Assembly: GCA_020628645.1 (NCBI GenBank)
Contig: JAHDES010000009.1
Coordinates: 57,984 to 121,983 of the forward strand
Source: Saprospiraceae bacterium
GTDB lineage: Bacteria > Bacteroidota > Bacteroidia > Chitinophagales > Saprospiraceae
Reading direction: 5' to 3'
Length of the DNA stretch: 64,000 bases
The translations under genes were made by a program, and so were the position numbers. Below the pieces are notes generated by a model, which saw only the letters and a program-made list of their open reading frames with translations, had not been told where the DNA came from and did no database searches. This document shows positions 32,286 to 41,320 of the stretch, piece after piece. Each line of letters opens with the position of its first letter. Positions within the stretch are counted from its first letter, which is position 1.

Positions 32286-34355
32286 TTACTTCATTAAAGT
32301 CACATTATCTAGTTGATAAGAAGACGTTTGTCCAGCGCCATTAGCACCTTCATAACGGAAACCTACATGTACTGTACCAGAAGAGAAATAATCATTTAAT
32401 TTGATGGTACCAGAATCAATCCACTCATACCAATCATTAGCCTCTGTAGGTAAATCACAATCTAGTTCTTCCCAATTAGCACTTTCTGTATCAGAGCCAT
32501 TAAAATCATTGGTAATCCAGACAGAGAATCCATCTTGTACCCAGTGATGTTGATTGGAACTAAACGAAAAATAAGTATCACTATTCAATTCTATTGGAGG
32601 TGTAATTAACCATAACAAATTTTCATCATCAACAGATTGATACGCTGATACTTCTGCATAATTTTCTCCTTGATAAGATTTCTTAAACCATCGTTCTTCA
32701 TCAGAACCCACTTCTGCAATATTATACCAACCTGGGATATTCAATACATCAAAATCTTCAAAGCCGTCAAAAGTTTCTTGCCATACCACATCTCCTGATC
32801 CTCCTGATCCAGAACCGCCGCCGCCTCCACCAGAAGAACCATCACAACGATTAGCTGTCATATTAACATCAGAAAGATCACGAATGTATAATTGATATGC
32901 CGATTGATAGACCGATAAAACGCCAACAATTGTTCCTTTTCCTCCTGGAGTTGATGCATCTGCAAAATCCGAATACCCACTACTACGTAGTATAATACTA
33001 TTGCCCTCACAATCCTCGATCATACGATTCAAATCGAATAGGTTAGAGGCATCTGCAAAGGTTTCACCAGCGTCATCATCTATAAATTGCACATCTTCTA
33101 AGCGAATTAATGTATTTACAGTACTACTATTAACATCTGATATGGATAAGGTAGTAACGTCAGGTGTAGCAATAGTCGATGATTTTACAATTTTAGAATT
33201 AGCCGTAATTTCAAGCATTCTACTAAGTCGTTCGTTCCCTCCATTATCCGTATAAGTGCCCTCTCCAAGCATCAGTGCTCCATTATCGTCTCCGAGTGTA
33301 AGTCCACCACATTTAACAGCTATTTTCTGACCAACAGGATAATTAGCATACAAATCAGTTTTATCTACTGATAAAATGATACCAGCCGTTCCATCTTGAA
33401 TGAAAAGTTCCTTATAAAAATTTCCTGATTCATCACTGGAAATAACCGTTCCTTCAATAATAGTTCCTTCATCAAGATTTTCAAAGCTACCTTCGGTATG
33501 CATTGCAGCTAATTCTGCCAATGTAGTATTGGCATCTATTTCTTCAACACCACAACGATTCCCCGTCATATCAATATCAGACAAATCTCGAATGTACAAT
33601 TGAAAATCTGAACGATAAACGGATAAAACAGCCGTAATAGATCCTCTTCCTTGTGGCGTTAATTCATTGGCGAAATTAGAATAACCACTAGAACGAATAA
33701 TAATTTGATTGCCATCACAATCTTCGATAAAGCGATTTAAATCAAATTGTGCTGCTCCATCTGCATAAGTTTGTCCTGCATCTGAAGCTACAAATTGTAC
33801 ATCTTCTAAGCGAACTAAAGTATTAGTGATTGAACTATTAATATCAGAAATAGCAATCGTATTGGGAGTAGGTGATTCTCCAAATTCTCCTTTAACAATC
33901 GCTTCTGTAGCAATGATTTCACTCATACGAGACAGACGCTCTTCTCCATCATCTAAATAAGTTCCTCCTCCTATGATTAAAGCACCATTGTCATCACTTA
34001 GGGTTAAGCCATCGCATTTTACGTACACTTTTCTACCCACAGGAAAAGAATTAAATAAATTAGTCACATCAATGGAAAGAATAACTCCAGCTGTTCCATC
34101 TTCAATAAAAATTTCTTTATAAAAATTCCCAGTTTCATCACTTGAAGTCACAATTCCTTCGATAACTGTACCTGCCTCTAAAGCTTCAAAAGCTCCTGAA
34201 ACATGTATAGCCGCTAAATCTGCAATAGTATGGGTTACTTCAGGGATATTATCTAACAATATTGCGGGGGGTTCATCAAATTCTGTTTTCACACAAGATG
34301 AACTAACAATAAGGATAAAAAGACAAAGTCCAAAAATTGATTTTATGGTATTCAT
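32286..34355 (-). CDS. DUF5689 lipoprotein with two tandem DUF5689 units
   Basis: From the ATG at 34355 the protein has 689 residues and a lipoprotein signal (VSSSC, Cys about 21). An upstream in-frame start at 34394 would bury the signal peptide. Two DUF5689 units of about 235 residues follow one another; both contain EGxVxSSDExGNFYKExFIxDGTAG and GYSxFA segments, indicating an internal duplication. Each looks like an OB-fold-type module. A Gly/Ser linker (seven Gly near residue 515) leads to a C-terminal jellyroll of the choice-of-anchor/cleaved-adhesin kind (NLLWLITPPIELNSDTYFSF). It is the SusD-position partner of the TonB receptor 117 bases upstream, so it probably sits on the cell surface and binds that receptor's ligand. 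Confidence 0.85.
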   Translation of the reverse strand: MNTIKSIFGLCLFILIVSSSCVKTEFDEPPAILLDNIPEVTHTIADLAAIHVSGAFEALEAGTVIEGIVTSSDETGNFYKEIFIEDGTAGVILSIDVTNLFNSFPVGRKVYVKCDGLTLSDDNGALIIGGGTYLDDGEERLSRMSEIIATEAIVKGEFGESPTPNTIAISDINSSITNTLVRLEDVQFVASDAGQTYADGAAQFDLNRFIEDCDGNQIIIRSSGYSNFANELTPQGRGSITAVLSVYRSDFQLYIRDLSDIDMTGNRCGVEEIDANTTLAELAAMHTEGSFENLDEGTIIEGTVISSDESGNFYKELFIQDGTAGIILSVDKTDLYANYPVGQKIAVKCGGLTLGDDNGALMLGEGTYTDNGGNERLSRMLEITANSKIVKSSTIATPDVTTLSISDVNSSTVNTLIRLEDVQFIDDDAGETFADASNLFDLNRMIEDCEGNSIILRSSGYSDFADASTPGGKGTIVGVLSVYQSAYQLYIRDLSDVNMTANRCDGSSGGGGGGSGSGGSGDVVWQETFDGFEDFDVLNIPGWYNIAEVGSDEERWFKKSYQGENYAEVSAYQSVDDENLLWLITPPIELNSDTYFSFSSNQHHWVQDGFSVWITNDFNGSDTESANWEELDCDLPTEANDWYEWIDSGTIKLNDYFSSGTVHVGFRYEGANGAGQTSSYQLDNVTLMK

Positions 34356-34382
34356 ATTTGAAGGATTAAATTTTTTCCTAAA

Positions 34383-34443
34383 AGGTCGTGGCACGATTGA
34401 TTAGGATATGATTTCTATTAATTTTGAAAATCGTGCGCCGACT
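34383..34443 (+). repeat. Dispersed repeat family 3, copy B
   Basis: AGGTCGTGGCACGATTGA at 34383-34400 is the exact complement of 16687-16704. The partner arm AATCGTGCGCCGACT at 34429-34443 corresponds to 16628-16641. The element lies between the TonB receptor and DUF5689 genes. Confidence 0.65.
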
Positions 34444-34472
34444 AATACATTTAAAAACTATTACATTAAAAC

Positions 34473-37046
34473 TTATGGTCGGTAACTAAACGCTACATTA
34501 AAGAAGTAAGTGATTCCTCTTCCATAAAAATATTTAGTTGGAAAACGATCAACATCTCGGCCTTCATAATCATACCGCAATTGTTCGTATCCACCCGTTA
34601 TAAAATTCTGATTATTTAAAATATTATTAATATTCAACATCACATTGATATAATAATCGTCTGAAATTTTAAAAGACTTGCGTAAAGAAACATCTAAGGT
34701 ATACGCGCTTGGAACTTTTTCTTGATAAATAATATCCTTCCAAAGATCAGAGCCCTGTTCTACGGCTGATGCAATATCAGTCTCCCTATCATAAATCGAA
34801 GCTTCTGTCCGACGATCAGGATTAAAATCCAACCAGATGTCATCAAAATAATTGAAATTCACATTAGCTGTCAAATAATTCGCGGTTTGATATTCCAAAC
34901 CAAGCGTTCCTGCCGTTTGAGGAGTACCAGGTACTAAAAAGTTTTGAATGTAAACAGTACGATCTTCCACTAATAATTCCGCATTATTATCTTGAGAAAC
35001 TAATGCATTTGGACGAGAATTATAAATGTAAGAACCAAAATTGGCAGCTCCACCCAAGCTCAATCCTGCTATAAAAGGCACTTTAGCATCAAAAGCCACT
35101 TCTATTCCTTGATGGCGTTTGTCCACATCCCTCATAATGTAATTGACAAAACCTTGTAATCCATCATGAAAGAAGGAACGAATTTCTGTATCATTATTAA
35201 ATTCTGTATAAAAAGCAGCTACTTTAGCTTTCAAATTTGGACTTTGAAGTGTATAACCAATTTCTCCAGATCGAATTTCTACATTGGTCAAGCCCGGTAT
35301 CACTTGATCTCTGGTACGAGGAGAAACATAAGCATCTCTAAAATAGGGCGCACGTGTTTGATACGTCGCATTTGCAAAAAGATAATTTCGACCATCTAAA
35401 CCATAATTCACACCACCTTTTAGTCCATAATTTGTAAAAGATTGTTTCTCAGAATCACCCAATGAACTGTCTGGAAATTTTCCATTTCTGTAATTTCCTG
35501 TCCGCCAAAAATTAGTGTTGGAAACATTTGCAGAAAGATGGACTCCTAAACTATTGATTTGATATTCCCCTTGTGCCCAAGCATTCGCTTTTCGGATATT
35601 CGATTCATAATCATAGAAAAAGCGATCGCCTTCATACACTACTCGATTTGGAACATTTAAATCATTTTGTAGAGCATCTGGATTATTGACTAAATCTCGT
35701 TCCGCAAATTTATCAATATCTAAATAGTAATCACCTCCTAATAAATCATTGACCAATTGATAATTTTCACCATCAAAAAGTTGGTAAGACAGTCCGCCCG
35801 TCATGGTCAAATCATCATTTACTACTGTAGTCAACAAAGTATTAAAATTAAGTCGTTTACTATCGTAGCGACGATCCATGACAATATATTGAGAACGATT
35901 TCCAGTAACAGCATTACCTTGTATACCATTGGCATCTTCGATCGTTTCTAAATTATTGCGATTGACCTCGTAGAAATCATCCCATGGAAGTTGGCGCAAT
36001 TCTTCATTTTCTTTTAATAATTGTTCTACCACTAAAGCTTGATCTACACCTTCAATAAAAGAAGGCAAACGACGATAATAATCAGGGCGAGGATCAGGCG
36101 TATTATACCAATCTAAACGAGAGCTTCCATTTTTACCAAATTGATAATTGACTGTCGTACTCAATGTCGTGTTATCATTCATGGTCCAATCATGGCGTAA
36201 CATAGCCACAGGTTGGTGTCGATCTGCAACTCTAGAGTTTCGTTTTTCTCCATTTTGATACCCCCAATATGGATTGTAATAATTACTTCCTGCCAAGTCA
36301 TACATTTCTTGAACACTAGCCCCTTGCTTGGCTCTTTTTTGAGGCGCACCAAAGAAAATAGCATTAATTAAATGTTTATCGTTTAATTTTTTATCCACCG
36401 ATAAAAAATAAGAATAACCATCATAATACGTCCCTTCAATATAACCTTCCTCTGCCCATCGTCGAGAAGCTGCTGCTGCAAAAGCCCAACCCGATTGAAG
36501 CATACCCGTAGACCACGTGAGCATGGCACGATTGTTATAATTACCACTATTTGATCGGGTGATGGTTGCTCGAATTTGTTTACGTTGAGAAGAAGCACGG
36601 GTATCAATATTAAGAGCGCCCCCTACCCCACCAAAGGTATAACCAATAGCTTCCAAATTAGTATTGGTTTCTTGACGACGGGTAACATCATTTAAACCTC
36701 CCCATAAGCTCCATCCTGCCCATCCACTTTCTAAATCGTTGGTAGGAACATTGTTGAAATAAATTTGAATATTATCCGAATCGTAGCCTCTCAAACGAAA
36801 ACGAGCTGCACGAAGATTGAAATCTGTTTTGGAAACAAACAAATCTCTCGAAGCAGATAGTAAACCTAAAACGCCCTCATCTTGGCTATCAGCGAGGTCA
36901 GATTCACTTAAAACAATGACTGGCACTAAATCATCAGCCTCAGTGGTATCTGTTGGAATTTCTATGGTTTCTTCTTGAGCTGTTAATCCGATAGAAAAAC
37001 AAAGAAAAAAGAGTAAACTCCAGTTTATTTGGAAGTATTTGTTCAT
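34473..37046 (-). CDS. TonB-dependent outer-membrane receptor (partner of the DUF5689 protein)
   Basis: This 857-residue receptor has a signal peptide, a plug domain (VIVLSESDLADSQDEGVLGL, FRLRGYDSDNIQIYFNNVPT) and a long 22-stranded-type barrel ending in GITYFFNVAFSYRP. It lacks the N-terminal carboxypeptidase-like domain seen in SusC-type receptors such as the one at 48389. It would import a ligand with energy from TonB/ExbBD. The adjacent DUF5689 surface lipoprotein and the divergent phosphodiesterase-fold enzyme at 37217 suggest nucleic acid, nucleotide or another phosphate-containing ligand (inference). Confidence 0.9.
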   Translation of the reverse strand: MNKYFQINWSLLFFLCFSIGLTAQEETIEIPTDTTEADDLVPVIVLSESDLADSQDEGVLGLLSASRDLFVSKTDFNLRAARFRLRGYDSDNIQIYFNNVPTNDLESGWAGWSLWGGLNDVTRRQETNTNLEAIGYTFGGVGGALNIDTRASSQRKQIRATITRSNSGNYNNRAMLTWSTGMLQSGWAFAAAASRRWAEEGYIEGTYYDGYSYFLSVDKKLNDKHLINAIFFGAPQKRAKQGASVQEMYDLAGSNYYNPYWGYQNGEKRNSRVADRHQPVAMLRHDWTMNDNTTLSTTVNYQFGKNGSSRLDWYNTPDPRPDYYRRLPSFIEGVDQALVVEQLLKENEELRQLPWDDFYEVNRNNLETIEDANGIQGNAVTGNRSQYIVMDRRYDSKRLNFNTLLTTVVNDDLTMTGGLSYQLFDGENYQLVNDLLGGDYYLDIDKFAERDLVNNPDALQNDLNVPNRVVYEGDRFFYDYESNIRKANAWAQGEYQINSLGVHLSANVSNTNFWRTGNYRNGKFPDSSLGDSEKQSFTNYGLKGGVNYGLDGRNYLFANATYQTRAPYFRDAYVSPRTRDQVIPGLTNVEIRSGEIGYTLQSPNLKAKVAAFYTEFNNDTEIRSFFHDGLQGFVNYIMRDVDKRHQGIEVAFDAKVPFIAGLSLGGAANFGSYIYNSRPNALVSQDNNAELLVEDRTVYIQNFLVPGTPQTAGTLGLEYQTANYLTANVNFNYFDDIWLDFNPDRRTEASIYDRETDIASAVEQGSDLWKDIIYQEKVPSAYTLDVSLRKSFKISDDYYINVMLNINNILNNQNFITGGYEQLRYDYEGRDVDRFPTKYFYGRGITYFFNVAFSYRP

Positions 37047-37065
37047 ACTAATAGTTTTGTAGGGG

Positions 37066-37073
37066 CAAAATTA
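37066..37073 (-). promoter_or_regulatory. -7 box (TAATTTTG) for the TonB receptor
   Basis: On the minus strand TAATTTTG matches TAnnTTTG and lies 19 bases before the ATG at 37046; a TTTG occurs 24 bases further upstream. Confidence 0.5.
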
Positions 37074-37191
37074 CGTAAATCTATTGATACTGTATTTCAA
37101 AGTATTAAAGTTTTACTAAAATTTAATAGTAGAGCTTGCGGGATATGTCTTTTATCTAGCATTTTTACGTTATTAATAAGGATTATATCCC

Positions 37192-37199
37192 TATTTTTG
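37192..37199 (+). promoter_or_regulatory. -7 box (TATTTTTG) for the EEP-family enzyme
   Basis: TATTTTTG matches TAnnTTTG and lies 17 bases before the ATG at 37217. With the box at 37066 it defines a divergent promoter region. Confidence 0.5.
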
Positions 37200-37216
37200 C
37201 AATCAAAACAACTTCT

Positions 37217-38254
37217 ATGTTACAACGAATAACTGTATTTCTTTTCTGCTGCTTCACTTTATCGCTTTTTGCACAAGACAAACAATACAAAGTGACTTGT
37301 GTTGGTTTCTATAATTTAGAAAACTTATTTAATACAAGTGATGATGAAAATAGAGATGAAGAATTCCTTCCAGAAGGTAAAAAATCTTGGACTTCAGAAT
37401 TATATCAAGAAAAACTAGGCAATATCGCTGATGTGGTAGCAAATATTGGAACTGAACTCACCCCTGATGGCGTGGCAATTCTAGGAGTAGCCGAAATTGA
37501 AAATAAAGGGGTGCTGGAAGATTTTGTTAAACAAGAAAAAATAGCGTCCAGAAATTACCAAATTGTACATTTTGATTCGCCTGATTTTCGAGGAATTGAT
37601 GTAGGCTTATTGTACAATCCAAAATATTTTGAATTGACGAATAGTAAAGCCCTTCCATTAATTAATTTTAATAAAGAAGGTGAACGCCGATTTACACGAG
37701 ATGTATTATTGGTTTCTGGTATAATGGATGGAGACGAAGTACATGTGTTAGTCAATCACTGGCCCTCTCGTCGTGGTGGACAAAAAGCTACCGCCAAGTA
37801 TCGTAATAATGGTGCTGATTTGTGTAAAAAAGTATGTGATTCTCTTTTGATAGAAAATCCAAATGCAAAAATCATGATTATGGGTGATTTAAATGATGAT
37901 CCTACTAGTCCTAGTGTAAAGAAACATTTGGCTGCACAACGTTCAAAAGATTCCGTCAAGAAAGGAGGATTGTATAATCCTTGGGAAAATTATTATCGCA
38001 AAGGAATAGGTACATTAGCGTATCGAGATGCATGGAGTTTGTTTGATCAAATCATCATCTCAAAAGGTTTAATCGATCAAAAAGCTGGAGGGTATCAGTT
38101 TTATAAAGCCCAAATTTTTAATAAAAAACACCTTGTGCAAAAAACTGGACAATATAAAGGTTATCCCAAACGTACCTTTGTAGGCGATACCTATCAAGGA
38201 GGCTATAGCGATCATTTTCCTGTTTATATTTCCTTGATAAAAGAGGTTAAGTAG
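37217..38254 (+). CDS. Secreted endonuclease/exonuclease/phosphatase family protein
   Basis: The 345-residue protein has a signal peptide (MLQRITVFLFCCFTLSLFAQ) and the EEP (DNase I-like) fold: TCVGFYNLENLFNTSDDE, the metal-binding Glu in GVAEIENKGVLEDF, VNHWPSRRGG, the active-site Asp/Asn in IMGDLNDDPTSPS, and the terminal SDHFPVYISL. It should hydrolyse phosphodiester or phosphomonoester bonds in nucleic acids or lipids outside the cytoplasm. It is divergent from the TonB receptor and its DUF5689 partner, with adjacent promoter boxes, consistent with one uptake and breakdown function. Confidence 0.9.
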   Translation: MLQRITVFLFCCFTLSLFAQDKQYKVTCVGFYNLENLFNTSDDENRDEEFLPEGKKSWTSELYQEKLGNIADVVANIGTELTPDGVAILGVAEIENKGVLEDFVKQEKIASRNYQIVHFDSPDFRGIDVGLLYNPKYFELTNSKALPLINFNKEGERRFTRDVLLVSGIMDGDEVHVLVNHWPSRRGGQKATAKYRNNGADLCKKVCDSLLIENPNAKIMIMGDLNDDPTSPSVKKHLAAQRSKDSVKKGGLYNPWENYYRKGIGTLAYRDAWSLFDQIIISKGLIDQKAGGYQFYKAQIFNKKHLVQKTGQYKGYPKRTFVGDTYQGGYSDHFPVYISLIKEVK

Positions 38255-38373
38255 TTGGGCACGAATAAATTTACATGCTTCATTTCTTGAATTAGCTTAA
38301 TTAACTTCATTTTCAATGACTTATAATTTTCGCTATTTCAAGAAAAGTAAATTTATTTTCTCCGCGTGCCTAA
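38255..38373. repeat. Long imperfect inverted repeat
   Basis: TTGGGCACG at 38255-38263 pairs with CGTGCCTAA (one G-U), AATAAATTTAC pairs with GTAAATTTATT, and TTCTTGAA pairs with TTCAAGAA, giving about 28 paired bases per arm over 119 bases. It starts 1 base after the EEP gene stop. It shares the GGCACGA end motif with repeat family 3 but is not a clear copy. Confidence 0.55.
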
Positions 38374-38396
38374 GTGATTTTCTGCTTGTTTTTTAA

Positions 38397-38404
38397 TAAT
38401 TTTG
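38397..38404 (+). promoter_or_regulatory. -7 box (TAATTTTG) for the 38437 gene
   Basis: TAATTTTG matches TAnnTTTG. With a start of transcription near 38411, the leader to the ATG at 38437 is about 26 bases, similar to other genes here. The ATG at 38419 would leave only 8. Confidence 0.45.
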
Positions 38405-38436
38405 TTTAGCAAACTTTAATGAATAGATTAATAATT

Positions 38437-38877
38437 ATGCGAATTACATCCTTATTTGTTTTCTTTTTTTTCGTTTTAGGAATTAATATTCCAAGTCTTC
38501 AAGCTCAACATGAATCAAAAGAAAGACTTAGAAAACATACTTCTCCTGATAATCGTGCTCAACGACAAGTAGAACGTCTCGATAAGTGGGTTGAATTGAA
38601 TCCAGAACAAGAAAAGCAGATTAAATTTCTCTATCTAGAATATGGAAAACAACTCGCCTTAATTCGTGAGGAAGTTCGAGATGGTGGAGATTTTGAAGCA
38701 TTTAAAACAAAACAAGCTGATATTCATGCAGCACAGCGTGAAGATATACAGGCAATTCTTAGTCCTGAGCAATTTGAGCAAATGCTAACCAAAGAAGCGG
38801 AACTAAAAGCTAAACGCCCTGATCCAAATAAACCTAGACAAAGTAGCCCTGGTGTGCTGAAAGATCAGAAGAGTTGA
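38437..38877 (+). CDS. Small secreted helical protein (Spy/CpxP- or DUF4890-like)
   Basis: From the ATG at 38437 the protein has 146 residues with a signal peptide (MRITSLFVFFFFVLGINIPS, cleavage near LQAQ). An ATG at 38419 adds six residues. The mature part is highly helical and charged, with the pattern LDKWVELNPEQEKQIKFLYL then ADIHAAQREDIQAILSPEQF, which mirrors the paired L-x-P-E-Q repeats of Spy/CpxP and DUF4890 periplasmic proteins. The C-terminus is Pro/Ser/Lys-rich and disordered. A chaperone-like or metal-stress role is known for Spy relatives but is only inferred here. Confidence 0.7.
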   Translation: MRITSLFVFFFFVLGINIPSLQAQHESKERLRKHTSPDNRAQRQVERLDKWVELNPEQEKQIKFLYLEYGKQLALIREEVRDGGDFEAFKTKQADIHAAQREDIQAILSPEQFEQMLTKEAELKAKRPDPNKPRQSSPGVLKDQKS

Positions 38878-38939
38878 TTTTTTTAGCCTCAACAATGCTT
38901 AATTTGGAAAAATAGAACACAGATTACTCGGATTGTAGG

Positions 38940-38978
38940 GATTTACACCGATTTTTCATTAAAAAATCGGTGTAAATC
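38940..38978. terminator. Bidirectional terminator-like hairpin between convergent genes
   Basis: GATTTACACCGATTTTT pairs perfectly with AAAAATCGGTGTAAATC (17 bp, 5-base loop) between the 38437 gene and modC. There is no long U-tract after the stem, so it may instead be a repeat-type hairpin. Confidence 0.6.
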
Positions 38979-39012
38979 TGTCTTATCTGCTTTATCCATG
39001 TGCCATCATTTC

Positions 39013-39870
39013 TCAATGCATGAAAAAATCTCCATTTAATTCAATTTCTTGATCTAGTTGGTATTGATTTTTAAGTTTTAAAGGAATACTTTTTTGAATG
39101 ACATTGTCTTGTATTTGAATACTTAAAACTAACTCATTTCCTTTTTCTTCTATTTTAATAATTTCACCTTTCAATTGGAGCGATTGCTGTACACCTAATT
39201 CCGTAAATACCTGCTGAGATGAAGCCGTTTGGGTAACTTTTCCATCTACTATTACTATAACTTTATTTGCAAGTTTGGTAATTTCATGCACATTATGACT
39301 CACTAAAATAGTGGTAAGCTCAAATTGCTGATGGATTTGTTTTAAATAATCTTGTAATTTTTGACGAATTCCATGATCCAAAGCTGAAAATGGTTCATCT
39401 AATAACAAAATTGGCGGTTGTTGTACTAAAGCACGTGCCAATGCCACCCGCTGCTGCTGCCCTCCTGATAAGGTTGCTGGTTTTTGTCCTTGTAAATCTC
39501 CGAGTTCTACCATTTCAATTAAATCTGAAATGCGTTGCTCACTTGCACCTTTTGGAAGGGCAAATCTCAAATTCTCCCATACTGTCATATTTGGAAAGAG
39601 CGCATAATCTTGAAAAACATAACCCAAGGATCGATCTTGCGGACGAAGATTAATTTTTTTAGTACTATTAAACCAAATTTGATGGTTCACCTTAATTTCA
39701 CCTTGATCTACAGGCATTAATCCTGCAAGCATTCGAAGAGTTGAGGTTTTCCCTACACCTGAAGCACCATACAAACAGGCAAAATCTCCCTTTTGTAAAT
39801 TCAATTGAATCGCTAAATTCAATCCCCCTTTTGCTCCATGCAATCGCTTTTGTATATCTAAATGTATCAT
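39013..39870 (-). CDS. modC: Molybdate ABC transporter ATP-binding protein
   Basis: The ATG at 39870 overlaps the modB stop (ATGA), which decides this start over the TTG at 39876. The 285-residue ATPase has Walker A GASGVGKTS, signature LSGGQQQRVALARAL, Walker B ILLLDEPFSALD, and a C-terminal TOBE-like region (QSLQLKGEIIKIEEKGN) that senses molybdate in related proteins. It drives uptake through ModB. It is the last gene of a modA-modB-modC operon. Confidence 0.9.
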   Translation of the reverse strand: MIHLDIQKRLHGAKGGLNLAIQLNLQKGDFACLYGASGVGKTSTLRMLAGLMPVDQGEIKVNHQIWFNSTKKINLRPQDRSLGYVFQDYALFPNMTVWENLRFALPKGASEQRISDLIEMVELGDLQGQKPATLSGGQQQRVALARALVQQPPILLLDEPFSALDHGIRQKLQDYLKQIHQQFELTTILVSHNVHEITKLANKVIVIVDGKVTQTASSQQVFTELGVQQSLQLKGEIIKIEEKGNELVLSIQIQDNVIQKSIPLKLKNQYQLDQEIELNGDFFMH

Positions 39871-40538
39871 TTCCAAAAGCGTTTTACATAACCTCCATTA
39901 ATCGCATAGACCATTAATAGAATACAAAAAGTAATGACAAATAAGATCAAAGAATACGAATTTGCCGCCGAATAATTCAAGGCTTCTACTTCATCATAAA
40001 TAGCAATAGAAGCGACTTTTGTTTGGGCAGGAATATTCCCTCCAATCATTAATACCACCCCAAATTCTCCAATCGTATGCGCAAAGGAAAGGACAATGCC
40101 CGTTAATAATGCAGCTTTAATATTCGGAATTTCGACTTTCCATAAAGTAATCCATTTTGATTTTCCTAAAACAAAGGCAGCTTCGCGTAAGGAAGGAGAT
40201 AAGCCTGCCAATCCTGCTTGTATCGGTTGTACCATAAAGGGCAAGCTATAAATCACACTCGCAATGACCAAACCCGTAAATGAAAAAACCAAACGCAAAC
40301 CCAAGTATTCATCCAACCACTGCCCAAATGCATGATTAGGACTAAAGGCAATCAAAAAATAAAAGCCCAAAACCGTAGGCGGCAAGACCAAAGGCATACT
40401 TACTAAAGTTTCTACGATGGGTTTGAAATAAGAACGACTATGCACCAACCAATAGGCTAAGGGAAGTGCTACCAACACTAGAATAATCGTCGTTATTGTT
40501 GCTAATTGAAATGTTAATACTAAAGGTGTCCAATCCAT
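39867..40538 (-). CDS. modB: Molybdate ABC transporter permease
   Basis: From the ATG at 40538, 4 bases after the modA stop, the permease has 223 residues and five or six membrane helices. The permease signature EAAFVLGKSKWITLWKVEIP (EAA loop contacting the ATPase) and FAHTIGEFGVVLMIGGNIP are typical of ModB. A longer frame from 40571 would overlap modA and is not needed. It is coupled to modC by a 4-base overlap. Confidence 0.93.
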   Translation of the reverse strand: MDWTPLVLTFQLATITTIILVLVALPLAYWLVHSRSYFKPIVETLVSMPLVLPPTVLGFYFLIAFSPNHAFGQWLDEYLGLRLVFSFTGLVIASVIYSLPFMVQPIQAGLAGLSPSLREAAFVLGKSKWITLWKVEIPNIKAALLTGIVLSFAHTIGEFGVVLMIGGNIPAQTKVASIAIYDEVEALNYSAANSYSLILFVITFCILLMVYAINGGYVKRFWK

Positions 40539-40542
40539 CAAA

Positions 40543-41304
40543 TCAGTTATCAGAAGGAACAAGATAACCAAATTTAGTTAAAATGGATTGTGCTTCTGTT
40601 GAAAATAAGAAGTCCGCAAATTGTTGTGCTTGTGGCAAATGAGTAGATGTACGTAAAACTACCACTCCTTGCTCGATGGGTGTATATAAAGAAGGATCGA
40701 CTTCCAACCATCTTCCTTGCTCTTGCATTTTAGGAGATTTGACCACTGCCATCGCCGTAAAACCAATTTCAGCTGATTTAGAATAGACAAATTGATTGAC
40801 CTGAGCGATACTTTCTCCATACACTAATTTGGGCATTATTTCATGCTGGATTTTCATATTTTCAATCACTTCCATTGCTGCTCGACCGTACGGGGCTGTT
40901 TTAGGGTTGGCAATAGCCAAATGTCGAAGACTAGGATGCGTTATCATAGCAAGGGAGGGATCGAGTGTGGGATGCATCGTCCAAAGGACTAATTTCCCGT
41001 AGGCGTACACTCTAGGATTTGATGTACAAAGATTTTTTTCAAATAAAGTGGTCGGATATTTTAAATCAGCAGAAACAAAAACATCATAAGGTGCGCCTTC
41101 TTGAATTTGTGCGGTTAATTTTCCAGAAGAACTTAACATTAATTGACACTCTATCCCTGTTTGTTCTGAAAATTCGTCAACTAGGGCTTCCATTGCAAAC
41201 TGCATATTGGCGGAAGTGGCAATACTTAATTTTTCATTATTTGAAGAAGTACAACTCACTAAAAACAGCAGCGCGATACCTCCTATAATTCTTCCTATAA
41301 GCAT
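40543..41304 (-). CDS. modA: Molybdate ABC transporter substrate-binding lipoprotein
   Basis: From the ATG at 41304 the protein has 253 residues with a lipoprotein signal (FLVSC, Cys about 18). It shows the ModA pattern: LSIATSANMQFAMEALVDEF, LMLSSSGKLTAQIQEGAPYD (oxyanion-binding serines), VFVSADLKYPTTL, and IGFTAMAVVKSP. It captures molybdate or tungstate in the periplasm. It begins 16 bases after the stop of the AAA-type ATPase gene; the AGGGGAGG before its ATG is one of the few Shine-Dalgarno-like sequences in the window. The 29 codons upstream of this ATG lie within the intergenic space and that gene's end. Confidence 0.92.
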   Translation of the reverse strand: MLIGRIIGGIALLFLVSCTSSNNEKLSIATSANMQFAMEALVDEFSEQTGIECQLMLSSSGKLTAQIQEGAPYDVFVSADLKYPTTLFEKNLCTSNPRVYAYGKLVLWTMHPTLDPSLAMITHPSLRHLAIANPKTAPYGRAAMEVIENMKIQHEIMPKLVYGESIAQVNQFVYSKSAEIGFTAMAVVKSPKMQEQGRWLEVDPSLYTPIEQGVVVLRTSTHLPQAQQFADFLFSTEAQSILTKFGYLVPSDN

Positions 41305-41320
41305 TCGTTTAGTGCCTCCC

